Assembly: GCF_004359215.1 (NCBI RefSeq)
Contig: NW_027152213.1
Location: 109,965 to 163,466 of the forward strand
Direction of reading: 5' to 3'
Source of the DNA: Bremia lactucae
Taxonomy: Eukaryota; Oomycota; Peronosporomycetes; Peronosporales; Peronosporaceae
Length of the DNA: 53,502 bases
The notes under the pieces were generated by a model that ran no database searches, had not been told where the DNA came from, and saw only the letters and a list, made by a program, of their open reading frames with translations. Shown here in pieces: positions 1 to 11,143 of the stretch (the first letter of the stretch is position 1; each line of letters begins with the position of its first letter). The translations under genes were made by a program, and so were the position numbers.

Positions 1-2510
1 ATCAAGCAAAGCTTGATGCAATCGCCCATCTTGGCGATTGCAGATCAAGACAGACCATTCCATGTGGTCTGTGACGCCAGCGATTTCGCAATCGGCTGTG
101 CGTTAATGCAATACGATACAGATGGCGCGGAGCGCGTCGTCTGTTACCAATCGCGTCAGCTGCAACCAGCTGAACGCAATTACCCAGTGCATGACAAGGA
201 ACTCCTTGCCATGAAATATTCATTGGCTAAATTTAGGGTCTATCTCCTAGGAGATAGACCGTTCATCGTATATACGGACCATGCGTCATTACGCACGGCC
301 GTAAACGGCCCACACATTTCGCAAAGAATGGCGAGGTGGCTATCCTTCTTCGTGGATTACAATTTGTCTGTGGAATATAAACCAGAACGACTTAATGTCG
401 TCGCTGATGCGTTATCACGCCAACGCGATTTTGAGTCAGCAGTGCACTCCAACGGTGAAAATAATCCCACTGTTGCAACACTCACTACGAGTGTTCCGTC
501 ATCAACCCTAGTTGATGACATAAAGAAAGCCTACACAGAAGATAAGGACCTTCTATGTTTGATGGATCATTAAATGAATCCATCCGATAATCTCTTTAAG
601 ATTTACCGGCTTTATATCGATCGTCATCCGATCGATACACAACACGTAACGGCTTATTGTATTACACAGCCGTTACCGGTGACACTCCACGTGTCGTCGT
701 CCCAACTCGCAATGATTTGCGCTTGATTATCATGTATGAGTGTCACGATGCTCCAACAAGTGGGCATCGCGGACGTGAGAAGACTTACCTCACAGTATGT
801 CGCGACTTTTACTGGCCCCGCCAGTATCAGTTTGTGCGCAAGTACATTCGTGCTTGCGAGGTATGTCAACGGGTGAAGCCTAGCCCTTCATCCCGTGCAC
901 CTCTTCAACCTCTACCACTTCCGGCAGAGTGTTGGCAGTCCGTATCTATGGACTTCGTCTTCGATTTCCCGATGACGATCACAAAAACAATGGCATCCTT
1001 GGTTTTGTAGACAGATTTAGCAAGATGGTTTATCTTGCTGCAGTACCAGGGTCGATCACGGCTCCGGGCTGTGCCCGTGTCTTTATCGACACGGTATTCA
1101 AACTCCATGAGTTACCCCGTAAACTGGTCTCGAATAGAGATCCACGGTTCACGGCGGAATTTTGGCAATCCGTGTTCCGATCTGTCGGAACACGGCTGAC
1201 TATGTCAACATCCGACCACTCTGAAACGGATGGTCAAACAGTACGCGTAAATCGCGTCCTCGAAGAGATACTTCGAGGTTACGTCCAATCGTATCCGAAT
1301 TGGAGCGAGTTTTTACCGATGGTCGAATTCGCCATCAATAATTTGGCGCATGCGTCTACAACGCATACACCATTCTTCGTGAATGGCTTACGCCATCCTC
1401 GCATACCCACCCAATTAGAAGAATCCTCTAGTTTAAGGGGGGGGGCTCGCTCAAGAAAAACCATTTCTGGCTCATGCGCATCACGCGTCGAAGTTAACAA
1501 CGACGCGAGTGATGTCGATGTCGAAGAAATCGACATCGAAGATGAGAATGATCTCATGGCAGTACGCACAAAGCGTACTGAAAAAGACAAAACAAATGAT
1601 TTAGCAGAAGAATTTCTCCTAATTCGAGAATAAATAAATCGTTTCGTTCAAGATTCCATTGCTAACGCAGTGGACCGTCAGAAACGGAATGCAGACAAAC
1701 ATGGAAGAGCAAATGTTCATTCATTTAAATTAATGATCTAGTGCTACTCTCTACGGTTAACCTACCTAAGCGTGTAGTCACTAACGTGGGTAGCAGTAAA
1801 CTACTACCCAAGTTCATTGGGCCTTTCCGTATACTGCATCGCAGAGGCAATGCGTACACAATAGAATTGCCACGTAGGATGCGAACGCATCCTACGTTTT
1901 ACATTGGTCGGCTCCGCCCGTAGCATCAGTACGCGGCTTCTTCCGAGGACGGATTTGACCACTCTTTTCAAGAATCCCTAAAAGATTCTTGCGATCGCGA
2001 ACCAGATTCTCATGTTGAACCTGAAGTTTCTCATGCCGGTTCCGAATATCCTCGAAACTGCGATAAGCTGCCGACAGCTCATCGCGAACAGCGTGATATT
2101 TCTGTTCGTACTCCAATGAAGTACGCACTCTTCGAACGGTCTTCCAACCGCTCGACATGGTGAGCCTACACCGTCTGCTCCAACGAGTGACGCTTACCAC
2201 GCTCGTGGTCAAGTCCCTCCTCCAAATCATGGAGGAAGCGATCGATTTTGTCGATCTTCGACTCTAGATCCGACACATGGGTCGGATCTATTTTTTTCAC
2301 CTCCGCCACAACCATTGGTGAATTCCCACGGTGGACAACGTTTTCTTGTGGAACGTACCCAAAACCACTGTGATGTGAAGGGGGCACCGAAACGAGCTAT
2401 CTTGTTCGCTGGCGCGGTTACCCACCTTCACATGACAGCTGGGAGCCTCGTTTCCAGCTGATTGCTGACGTTGAGGGCCTCGTCCGTCAGTATGACGAGA
2501 CCCATCCGAT
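1..2510 (+). pseudogene. Pol polyprotein A: RNase H, integrase, chromodomain (broken)
   Basis: The frame is open from base 1. Residues 'VVCDASDFAIG', 'VHDKELLAM' and 'VVADALSRQ' mark RNase H, which stops at a TAA at 571-573. The integrase H2C2 finger resumes in another frame from about 600 (H..H..C..C in 'YECHDAPTSGHRG' to 'CEVCQ'), with the first catalytic Asp in 'SMDFVFDFP'. A second frameshift near 980 moves the core to the frame of 990-1633, with the second Asp in 'SNRDPRF' and the Glu after 'TDGQT'. The SH3-like C-terminal domain ('KFIGPFRIL', 'THPTFYIGRLRP') ends at a TAG at 1921-1923. Beyond it the same frame encodes a chromodomain at 2398-2510 ('YLVRWRGYPPSHDSWEP'). The 1924-2400 linker is also covered by the antisense ORF. 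Confidence 0.88.
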
Positions 2511-3795
2511 GGATCAAAAGGTCTATCGGAAAACACGCGCTTGTAAATCAATTGAAAAACGTCAATCGCATCGCGCATCTCGATAGAGATGCGAGCCCTT
2601 CCCCCGGGCGAAGAAGGGAATAGATATCCCCTTTTACTCTCTTTGTGTTTTCAACACAACACGGACAAGGGTCACCCCACGTGAGACTTGGAAGCCCAGC
2701 CTCACGTTACAACCGATGCAATTTATACTTTACACCGGGTGGAGTTCGGTTCTCATACTTAACGCGATTCGCGTTAAGTCTTTGAAGCCAGGCTTCGCGT
2801 CCATTTCTTTGACATTGCGAATGAACGCGCTCCAGGCTTGCATAAGCGAGACTTTATCTCTCGCTTGTTGTTGCCACTAAACCATCGATGCTTAAGAAAA
2901 GCATCAAGATAAAAATCTTTCTCAGCGCGAAAGTTCTTCGCGCTGGGGTCAAGGCCATAGAGCTTTGTCGCAATAAATATTTATTGTGAGGAGTAGTCTC
3001 TCCAGACAAGCTATTGATTAGCCATTCTGGCAAAAGCCAAGGCTTAAAAACCTTTAGTATTTTTAAGCTATTTTTGCCACTATTGGTATGTTTTTAGGTG
3101 GTGTTTACTGATGAAGACGCTGTTCTAAATATATTATTTTTATATTCTTTTTTTATGAATCATACAAAATAAATTCTACTAAAAACTTATTTTATAGAAA
3201 AACGGCTTCTTTTCAGGGGCGAGATGAGACATGTTACTCTCTTCTCTCCCCTGAGTGGTACCCACTGAAGCAGGGTACCACAAGAACTTTTATTACGATG
3301 GCTTATGCCATCGTCATCACCTTGCACATAAACAGGTGCAGGTTACCGTAGGGGAGACGGAACGGGCAATGAGGAATCATCCTCGTCGTCGGAACCAAAT
3401 AGACTATTAACTCGTCTATCAGAATGAGCCCCCTCATTCGAAGGCTCATAGTCAGCCGCCTGACGTCTATCAGGCGACTGTTCTATTCTCCCCGAGTCGG
3501 CCATTTCGTCCGACTCGCATTCGTAGTCGACCCCCAAAGAGGGGTCGTATTCGAGTGGTGAATCACCACGTGCACCCGCAACATCTAGTTTTGCGCGAGT
3601 GGAAGATACTACGGCAGAAGTTCCGTCTGCCGCAAGAGATAACAGTGCGTCACCCGCGGCTGCTCGAACCGCAGCCGAAGGCGCAGCACTATCAACACCC
3701 CGCATGAGATTGTTCTTCATGCGATGGACAATCTCATGCGGGGTGTTGATAGTGCTGCGCCTTCGGCTGCGGTGCTGGTTCTGACCAATCAACAT
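1892..3795 (-). pseudogene. Antisense accessory ORF of element A (aORF-A), broken
   Basis: Unrecognised protein encoded opposite to pol between pol and the 3' LTR. Starting at 3795, the N-terminal 150 codons are open to a stop at 3343: Ala-rich, then very acidic, with the motif 'DPSLGVDYECESDE' (about 3505-3550). The middle (3340-2580) is degenerate. The C-terminal part is readable again in pieces (2578-2297, 2387-2166, 2230-1892) and is strongly helical: 'DLESKIDKIDRFLHDLEEG', then a charged coiled coil and a basic tail ending at 1892. That tail overlaps the last 32 bases of the integrase domain and the whole linker and chromodomain of pol. A sister copy occurs at 29995-31760 on the other strand. 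The name aORF is mine; function is unknown. Confidence 0.6.
3669..3772. repeat. Perfect 45-bp inverted repeat in the aORF-A start region
   Basis: Arms 3669-3713 and 3728-3772 are exact reverse complements around a 14-base loop. The sister copy near 30040 has only one arm, so the second arm looks like a templated inverted duplication. It inserts about 30 extra codons into the N-terminus of aORF-A. Confidence 0.9.
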
Positions 3796-3873
3796 CGTTT
3801 TGAAATTAAGTGATCACATAGTGACCACTCCATCCCATGACAGTCAGAGTGATTGTCGTTTTAGGAGGGGTGA

Positions 3874-4295
3874 TGTAACGGTGTATCGTTACATGAAATT
3901 AACACTTAAGGTTGCTAATTAATATATTATCTAAAAGGTAAATAATATTTGGAGAATATTACTTTATACAGTAATGCTCGGAAATCTTATGCATATCCCG
4001 CAGACTAATTAACTGTAGACGTAAACAAAAGAGAGAGACAGATAAGATAAGATAAGATTTCTATTGCATGTTTAGTATTAGTTTATGATTAAGTTCGAGT
4101 CAACAGATAGGAAGAAGAGATACTTAATTATATTATTACGGTTTTCATTTAACCCTCTTTATGCTAGTTACCTTAAAGGAAAGTCTTCCTCTGCACGTAC
4201 TAGTGTACGTGAAATAACGTAAGGCATCACTCGCAACTGAAGCAGAGCGAAGTGGACTTGTACTGAAGCAGTACAAGTCGTAGTGCCCCGTAACA
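3874..4295 (+). repeat. LTR, family A (3' LTR of element A)
   Basis: A 422-bp LTR beginning TGTAACGG and ending GTAACA, preceded by the purine tract AGGAGGGGTGA. Related copies: 6762-7205 (+), 12720-13175 (-) and 29486-29928 (-). A hairpin close to the 3' end (11-bp stem, GACTTGTACTG/CAGTACAAGTC, loop AAG) and a CACGTAC/GTACGTG hairpin are kept between copies. Confidence 0.9.
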
Positions 4296-4718
4296 AAGCC
4301 GTCGTCAAGTGCGAAGTAAAATATGACAAACAAACGTTTTCTTGATACAACTTGCTTGCGATTGTCAAGGCGATGAGCGGCCTTCTGCAGGGTTATTACC
4401 ATTGCTCGTTATGTGTTGCCTTCACGCTATTCCAAGTCGCGATTACTCAGAAATGCGAGCGCTTGGGCCGACGTTGAGCAATTTGCGGCCGGGCATACCA
4501 AAGCCGATTACTAGTTTTCGAATAAAAAGATTTGATGCGCCTTAGCATAGACGAAGTAAATTCAAGGATGATAGCACCGAAATCTGCAGCGTGACCATCA
4601 AAAAACGTAAGTCATTCTTAACTCTTAATTTCATGTAATTACGTTTAAGCTTTATAAGAAGCTGCTTCTAAAGCCGACACGTAATTACAATAAATGAAAG
4701 TATTGCGTGTAGGAAGTA
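4296..4718. other. No gene seen
   Basis: Stretch between the 3' LTR of element A and the LTR of element C. Short open frames occur (for example 4342-4545) but show no family resemblance, and I see no repeat or RNA gene. Confidence 0.5.
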
Positions 4719-5735
4719 TGTAGCTGTGCTACCTCGCTCCTAAAGTCAGAGGAAGACTTTCAGACTCAGAAAGTCACTAAGTTCTATTAAACTAATGGGT
4801 TTAACAAGGGAGTCGTACAAGCTATTAAAGCTTAAGGAATCCTAGTTCAAGGGATTCAGGGGTTCGTAGAACCAAGTGGCAACTAGTGCCCAAGAGGATA
4901 TACCTTAGAAAGGCTTCTATCTCTTACAGATCAATGCGCAAGCTTTAGGAAGGCTGTATGCGGGCACGTCGTAATGCGGCCACGCATTACTTAGACACAC
5001 ACCCTAGCACAGCGAGAAAGCGGTATAACCAGCTTCTCTTGCGTGCAGTGAGGAAGTTGCGGTGGGCGCGTTAGCGACCTCACCCAACGTACTAAGTACT
5101 CTGGCTAGTTGTCGTCACGGGAGCGGTAATCCGGCTCCTCGTCCGCACTTACCAAGTAGAAAGTTGTTTTCAGACTGATTTATGATTAATCGCACTAAAA
5201 ATAATTACCTATTTTACCAATCAGAATGTCATCTCTATAGATAACACTAATATGTATTGTAAGCATATCTTTCTAGATACCTCGCGTAACGGATGACGCC
5301 AGGCGTCATCCCTCCTAATGTGAATGCACCTATGTGCATCACATACACAAGGGTTGGTCACAAATGTGCACCACACCCGAGTGCTGGGTCTAATTACTTT
5401 AATTTAGTAATTGACCATCCCCTAAAGCACACCATGTTTACTTAACGGGGACTGTGTAACAGTAGGGCAACTTTAGTCTGTTACAAAGGCACTTTACGCT
5501 TTAAGATTAAAAGGGGAACTGCACTTTATTTAATTATTTAAATCTAAAAACCTTACCTTGCTAAATTAAAATAGATTTTGGCCGCCAGATTTATATCTGG
5601 CGGCGACCACATGTATTACCCATAATAAATGGGATTTAAGTAACTAACTATTTTAAAAATTGGACAAAAGGGTATTTACCCATAAAGTTAATGTACCAAA
5701 ACAACGGTTCTCCAACCGATGTGTGCCCCATTACA
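4719..5735 (-). repeat. LTR, family C' (3' LTR of element C), split by a solo LTR
   Basis: On the minus strand it begins TGTAATGGGGCACACA and ends in CTACA, about 480 bp once the inserted LTR is removed. Copies occur at 32683-33169 (-) and 36199-36683 (+). All three keep the hairpin GCCGCCAGAT/ATCTGGCGGC (here at about 5580-5604). The purine tract GATGGGGGAGGG directly precedes the LTR on the minus strand, which supports the boundary at 5735. Confidence 0.85.
4955..5485 (-). repeat. Solo LTR, family B, inserted in LTR C'
   Basis: A 531-bp LTR (TGTATGCGGG at its left end, CTGTTACA at its right) flanked by a perfect 5-bp target duplication AAGGC (4950-4954 and 5486-5490). Removing it and one AAGGC rejoins the C' LTR exactly as seen uninterrupted near 32920. 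Its own strand is minus. It carries the family-B palindrome GGATGACGC/GCGTCATCC at about 5290. Confidence 0.93.
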
Positions 5736-5846
5736 CCCTCCCCCATCAGACTGTTGACACCGACTGACAACTTTCGCTTCATTTCCTCTTTGACGTTGGA
5801 ACTTAAACAGCTAACCGTTCGGTTGTGTTTTTGATTCCTTTGTCTC

Positions 5847-6732
5847 ATGACAATCACGCGTGAGTCACAGACTCTTAGATCTTTCCTCGACGATGAGGGA
5901 ATGGTGGACTTTAAAAGTCACTCACCATCAGAGGAGGAGGAGAAAAGCGTCGTTCTTTCACTCCTTCTCCTCCGGATGAACGTCGGCGGGCCCCGAATCC
6001 GTTCCCAGAACGTGGTGCCGCTGATGTCTTAACTACATTGAGCAGGACACGGTACCCTGAGTCTAACATCATTACGAAACCGCTCGATGAAGAGCAAGAG
6101 CGGATAAGCCTCATAGAGGAAAGAGATCGTCGTCGGGCTGCCGGGTAGCGAAAGCTAAAGCTTAAAGTGAATATAGATTCACCCCGCTTAGTGCGGACGA
6201 GCGTCTCAAAGAGATAGCGAATCACAGTTTGGGCACCTGGATCCTTGGTGACCCGGCGAGGACAAGGGAGGAGATTGCTGCCCGTGACGCTCTTCATGAG
6301 CAATATTTTACGCCAAAGGTGATGACGCGAAGTCAGTATCTGACGCGTTTACGTGATCAAGCCCGTGGGGTTTCGGTGACCTCCATGAGAAAAATTCCGA
6401 TCGCTTTGATTTCAAACGAAACGAGGAGTGAAAACGAAGTCTCGTTTGAAAACTGGGTCCACCGGGCCCGCCGACTTCGTTATATTTGGAATATCCGAGA
6501 GTCTGCGGATAGAGGTGATGCTCGTTTGGAACGGAAGCTTCGCTTCGATTTTGCTAATCTTAAGGCCAAAGGCCAGTTACGTTCGGCATTTATGCCACAA
6601 AACAAAGATCGGCCTAGCCGATATCTCAGAGTTTCGGTTGACCGTACAACCATTAATCGAAGCCGCACTGAGGCTACAGATCCACCTCATCCCACATTTT
6701 GTGGTGGGGAAGCGTCGTTTGACGCGAGTTGA
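5847..6732 (+). pseudogene. Antisense accessory ORF of element C (aORF-C), frameshifted
   Basis: Unrecognised protein on the strand opposite to the element's pol. Its start codon at 5847 lies about 110 bases from the LTR edge. The N-terminus 'MTITRESQTLRS' is followed by the acidic motif 'DDEGMVDFKSHSPSEEEE', matching aORF-D ('MTTKRESPTPS..DDELQVDY'). After a frameshift near 5945 and a stop near 6147, the long C-terminal frame (6229-6732, 167 aa) is open: charged, with 'LERKLRFDFANLKAKGQLRS' and 'SVDRT', almost the same as aORF-D. The overlapping minus frame is also open and conserved between C and D, so which strand is translated here is not proved. Confidence 0.6.
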
Positions 6733-6761
6733 CCCTGAGCTTGGCGCTCAAAAACGTCAAC

Positions 6762-7205
6762 TGTAACGGGGTGTATCGTTACATGAAATGAACACTTGAG
6801 GTTGTTAATTAATACATTATCTAAAAGGTAGATGATATTTGGAGAATATTACTTTATGTAGTAATGCTCGGAAATCTTATTCATACATAGTTATAAGCCG
6901 TTAAATCTATTAATCCCGCAGACTAATCAGCTGTTAACGTAAACAAAGAGAGAGAGACAGATAAGATTTCAATTGAATGCTTAGTATTAGTTTATAATTA
7001 AGTAAGCATTAACAGATAGAAAGAAGAAGAAACTTAATTATATTATTACGGTTTTCATTTAACCCTCTTTAAGGTGGTTCTCTTAAAGAGAAGTCTTCCT
7101 CTGCACGTACTAGTGTACGTGAAGTGACGTAAGGCACCACTCGCAACTGAAGCAGTGCGAACTGGACTTGTACTGAAGCAGTACAAGTCGTAGTGCCCCG
7201 CTACA
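6762..7205 (+). repeat. Solo LTR, family A, between pol and aORF of element C
   Basis: A 444-bp LTR in + orientation (TGTAACGGGGTG to CCCCGCTACA) with a near-perfect target duplication TCAAC/TCAAT (6757-6761, 7206-7210). Element D (about 35190-35230) shows the uninterrupted target: its 'GACGTTATTGAGCG' corresponds to sequence split here by the LTR. Confidence 0.9.
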
Positions 7206-10200
7206 TCAATGGCGTACGGACAATCTTGCCGAAGAGGTACCTCGAATTCCAAGAGTTTTCAGAAGATGGGTACCCTAGCCATTTCACCAGATACTGGTAT
7301 TGACCCTTACGACGATGTCGCTTTAAAAGTTTCTCCACATGAAACTGAAGGTTCCCACGCGCATCAAGCAGTGCGGGAGGGGGCCGAAATTTTGGCGGAA
7401 GCAGTTGGTGCTCTACGGCACGAGGTGCAACTATTTCGTGAGGTCCTTGCTCGGGTTGAGAGCTCTTTTGAGGCGGTTCGGGACCGTCTTTTGACACTGG
7501 AGCGTCAGCAGCTCGTTTAGAGGGTCAGCTGGGTATTCTGGTGAGGATGCAGCAATCTGCGGTACGACCGCCTGTCTCGGCGCAAGCATCTTTAAGTCCA
7601 TGCGGGAAGGGTCCCAATATGGCTTAAGCAAGCCAACGTAGAACACTGGGTGTGTACGCTGCTTGCTAGGAAGGTTTAGCGTATAAGCTAGGCCCTTCTT
7701 GGCCACGACCGTAAATGGTCCAATAAAGCGCGGACGCAATTTGGTCTTGAAGACCGCGGAAACCAAGTTAGTAGATAGATTTTTAGCGTCTAGTAAAAAC
7801 TCGGTCTCCGACCATATAAGAATTAATACAGCTTCTGCCTTTGGCATCTGCTTGTTCTTTTTGTTTGTCTTGGCGATCAGCCATCGTATCCCTTACATGG
7901 CTTAAGACGCTAAATCGCGTCACGAGAAACTCGCTTACTTGTTCCGAACGGTAACAGGGCTGATATCAGCAAGCCTATCGGCTAATTCTCCCCCATCAAG
8001 CCCTGAACCACGCAGTGGTATCGTTAATGGAACGCGTGGGTGGGTAAGACCGTTTACATAGAGCGGAGTATAGCCTGTAGAGGTATGTACAGCGTTATGT
8101 AACGCAAACTCCATCACTGGGAGTATTGAGCTCCAGCGTTTTGGTGTCTGATTACACACACTGCGTAAAATGTCTTCAATGACGCAGTTGACACGTTCAG
8201 TTTGACCATCCGTCTACGGATGGTCCGCAGTGGACATATCCAATCTGGTGCCAAGCACCCGGAAAATTGATTTCCAGAATTTACCCGTGAAACGGGGTCC
8301 CGATCAGAAACAATTGCCACTGGCAAACCGTGTTGTCGAAACACACGATCGATAAACAGCGTTGCTGTACCTTCTCCATCAATGGAATCCGGCACGGCCG
8401 CTAAGTGAGCCATTTTGCTCAATCGGTCAACAAAGACCACTATGCCGGAGTTACCGGCTAAATCTTTCGGTAGACCGAAAACGAAATCCATACTGATGGA
8501 CTCCAAGCAACCAATAGGGACGGGAAAGCTCGCCAGTAGCGCAGCAGTATGCGCCGAGGGTTTGACCCGTTGGCAAGTTTCGCATGTGCGAATATATGTG
8601 CTGACCCATTTATAAAGTTTGGGCCACCAATAACTCTGGCTTATAGAGCCATTGGTATTTTCTCTACCGAGATGACCACCAAGGACAGTATCGTGTGCAT
8701 CATAGAGGATTCGGTACTTCAAATCCTCATCATGAGGAACAACGACACGCGGAGGGTCTGCGATGTCTGTGCAATAAAGCAACAGGTTGTTATCGATAGA
8801 AAATCGATGTAACCTTGCACGCAAACGTGCCGGCAATTTAATACCTGAATACGAGTTCTTTAAAGCTCGTAGCAGAGCTACACACTGTTCATCCTTGGCG
8901 TAAGCCGAACAGATTAATTCAGGAATAGGCGACAAGATAGTCGTTAAATGAGAAAGCTCATAATCCGGCCTGCGTGATAACGCATCGGCCAAAGCATTCT
9001 GCTTGCCGGGCTAATACTTCACCTCGAAGTTGTATTCCGCAAAAAAGGATAGCCATCGGGCCATTCTCTGTGAGAAATGGGGCGACTTAGTCGCCGCGCG
9101 TAATGACGCGTGATCTGTATATATCACAAACGGCTTAGAGCCGAGCAGATGAACTCTGAGTTTGACGAGAGCATACTCATAGCAAGTAACTCTTTGTCAT
9201 GAACTGGGTAGTTCTTTTCCGCAGCTTTAAGCTGTCTAGACTCGAACGCAATAACACGTTCATGCCCATCAACATCTGTTTGTAACAGAGCACTGCCAAT
9301 GGCAAAATCTGATGCGTCATAGACGACACTGAAAGGCCAATTTGGATTTGGCAGTTCCAGAATCGGGGCATGGATAAGACTATCCTTAAATGCTCGAAAA
9401 GCATTATTTTCGGTTCTAGTCCAGCACCATTCTGTATCCTTTTTAAGGAGATTAGATAATGGCCTAGCCATATCAGCGTAATTTTCGCTATACTTGTGTA
9501 AATAATTGGCGAGACCCAACCACTTACGCAAATCCTTTTGGCTTTTAGGAACCGGCCAATCTAATATGGCTTTTACCTTAGCGGGATCCGCTCTAGGACC
9601 TCGCTTTCCAATGAAGCATCCTAAAAAAGGAATCTCGTCTGCGCCAAAAATGCATTTAGATGCATTGGCATACAATTTATTTGTACGCATACACTCGAGC
9701 ACTGCTCGCGAATGGTCTAAATGGTTGTCCATATCCGACCGACCCTGCTCCGCACGACTATGGACAAAAATGTCATCGAAATAAGTCTGCGCATAACCTC
9801 GATGAGGGCGAAACAGTTGCGTTACTAGACGATTAAATGTTGCCGGGAGGTTGGAAAGCCCTTGTGGCATAACAAGCCACTCCCATAACATGCTGCTTGG
9901 GGTGCTAACTGCTGTAAGCGGGATATCGCAAGCTCGGATGAGCAATTGGTAGTAACCATCGGACTAAGTCCAATGCACCGTACAGTGTACATCCCACCGT
10001 ATTGTTCTGAAGAACATCCTTTCTAGGAATGGGGGTTTGTGCTGGTATAGTGACAACATTAAGCTTATTTATAAGCATGTACAACGCGCCATTTACCATT
10101 TGGCTTTTTGACACAAAATGTCGGTGTCGAATGAGGAGATTTGCTCTCTCGTACCATTCCAGCCTCGTGCTTAGCACGGAAGAAATCGTCGATGACGTCA

Positions 10201-10789
10201 CACTGCTCCCTTGGTAAAGGCCATTGTCTTGTGACACAGTATTTGGTTCCCGGAACCAAGTCAATTTCGTGACGAACACCCCTGTCTGGAGGTAAAACAG
10301 ATAGTGGATTATTACATATACATCTTGGAATTCCTTAATCAAGAAATAAAAGGGATCCGTAGGATCTTTAAGGATCGATGACCCATTTCGCCCACTAAGT
10401 GCAGCTTTTGTGTCATCCAGGACAGCTTCGTCTAGAAGTGGCGATGAGTTTAACTTAATTGTTGGTGGAATGACCACGATTTCAGATAAGTCGCCAGCCT
10501 TTAAGGCTCGACCGCACTCATCAATAGACATTTCGTCTAGCTCTAAAAGAGCATGTAACGAAGGGATTGCTGCAAGGCTAACTTCCCCCTCAATGTTACC
10601 GGTTACACCATTTATAAGCGTATGTAATTGCTCACTCGTATCACTTTTTGAGGGTATACACTCTTCGTGTCCATCCTGTCGTGGAGTGAAGACAATACGC
10701 CTCTTAGAGGCCGGGACATTCACGTCCTCGGGTTTTCCAGCCTGTACTGGTTCTATACAAGACATGGTGTCTAATTTGACATCCGACAA
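7206..10789 (-). pseudogene. Pol polyprotein C: RT, RNase H, integrase, chromodomain (broken)
   Basis: Minus-strand pol in four blocks. Pre-RT and RT N-terminus lie at 10789-10065 ('EIDLVPGTKYCVTRQWPLPRE', 'KPNGKWRVVHAY'). The RT core and RNase H lie at 9945-9124, with the catalytic YFDD box in 'YFDDIFVHSRA', 'FLGCFIGKRG', 'LGLANYLHKYS' and the RNase H segment 'VVYDASDFAIG'. Integrase lies at 8992-7935, with H2C2 finger ('YDAHDTVLGGHLG' to 'CETCQ'), first Asp in 'SMDFVFGLP' and second in 'VSDRDP', then a frameshift near 8290. The C-terminal domain (7847-7431, 'RPRFIGPFTVV') and chromodomain ('YLVKWLGYPSSENSW', about 7300) follow. The chromodomain tail is cut by the solo LTR at 7205. Frameshifts and stops make it non-functional. 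Confidence 0.88.
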
Positions 10790-10871
10790 GGAGTTAGGTA
10801 ACTCAACTTCCTTATCCAGCGAACGTTTACGTGTCGCTTCACATGCATTAGGAGGGTTGACGCAAAATGCC

Positions 10872-11102
10872 CTGGCGAACCGCCAATAGTGTCACTATTG
10901 ACATTGCCACATCGGCCGACCACACTCGGTGGACTTAGACGTGCCACTCCACGTATCTGAGGGATATTGCACCCTTGAGGTCCTGGCGAACCGCCAACAG
11001 TGTCACTACTGACACTCAGCATGATGCCACCTCGGCCGACCTTACTCAGTGGACCTAGACGTGCCACTCCACGTATCTCAGGGATATTGCACCCTTGATG
11101 AT
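10872..11102. repeat. Tandem duplication, two units of about 111 and 120 bp
   Basis: Units start at 10872 and 10983, both with CTGGCGAACCGCCAA, and both contain the blocks TCGGCCGACC and TGCCACTCCACGTATCT. On the minus strand they encode repeated peptides ('QGCNIPEIRGVARLGP' and 'QGCNIPQIRGVARLSP') in the protease-RT linker of element C. Confidence 0.85.
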
Positions 11103-11143
11103 TTGGCCTTAGGCCAACAATGCTTTCAGCATTTAGTGAATCG

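Larger units (their letters stand above)
1..4295 (+). mobile_element. Ty3/Gypsy chromovirus A, 3' half
   Basis: Plus-strand LTR retrotransposon entering from the left window edge. In order: RNase H (1-573), integrase zinc finger and core (about 600-1633), integrase C-terminal domain (1741-1923), chromodomain (2398-2510), an antisense accessory ORF (3795 back to 1892, minus strand), a polypurine tract (3863-3873) and a 3' LTR (3874-4295). Pol has at least two frameshifts and several stops, so the copy is dead. The RNase H-integrase order and the chromodomain place it in the Ty3/Gypsy chromoviruses. The 5' part lies outside the window. Confidence 0.9.

Noticed and set aside
4342..4545. Open frame of 67 codons between two LTRs
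   Set aside because: Short, no family resemblance, no conserved copy, no exon signals.
10872..11102. CRISPR-like or satellite array
   Set aside because: Only two long units within a coding region of a retroelement in a eukaryotic genome.
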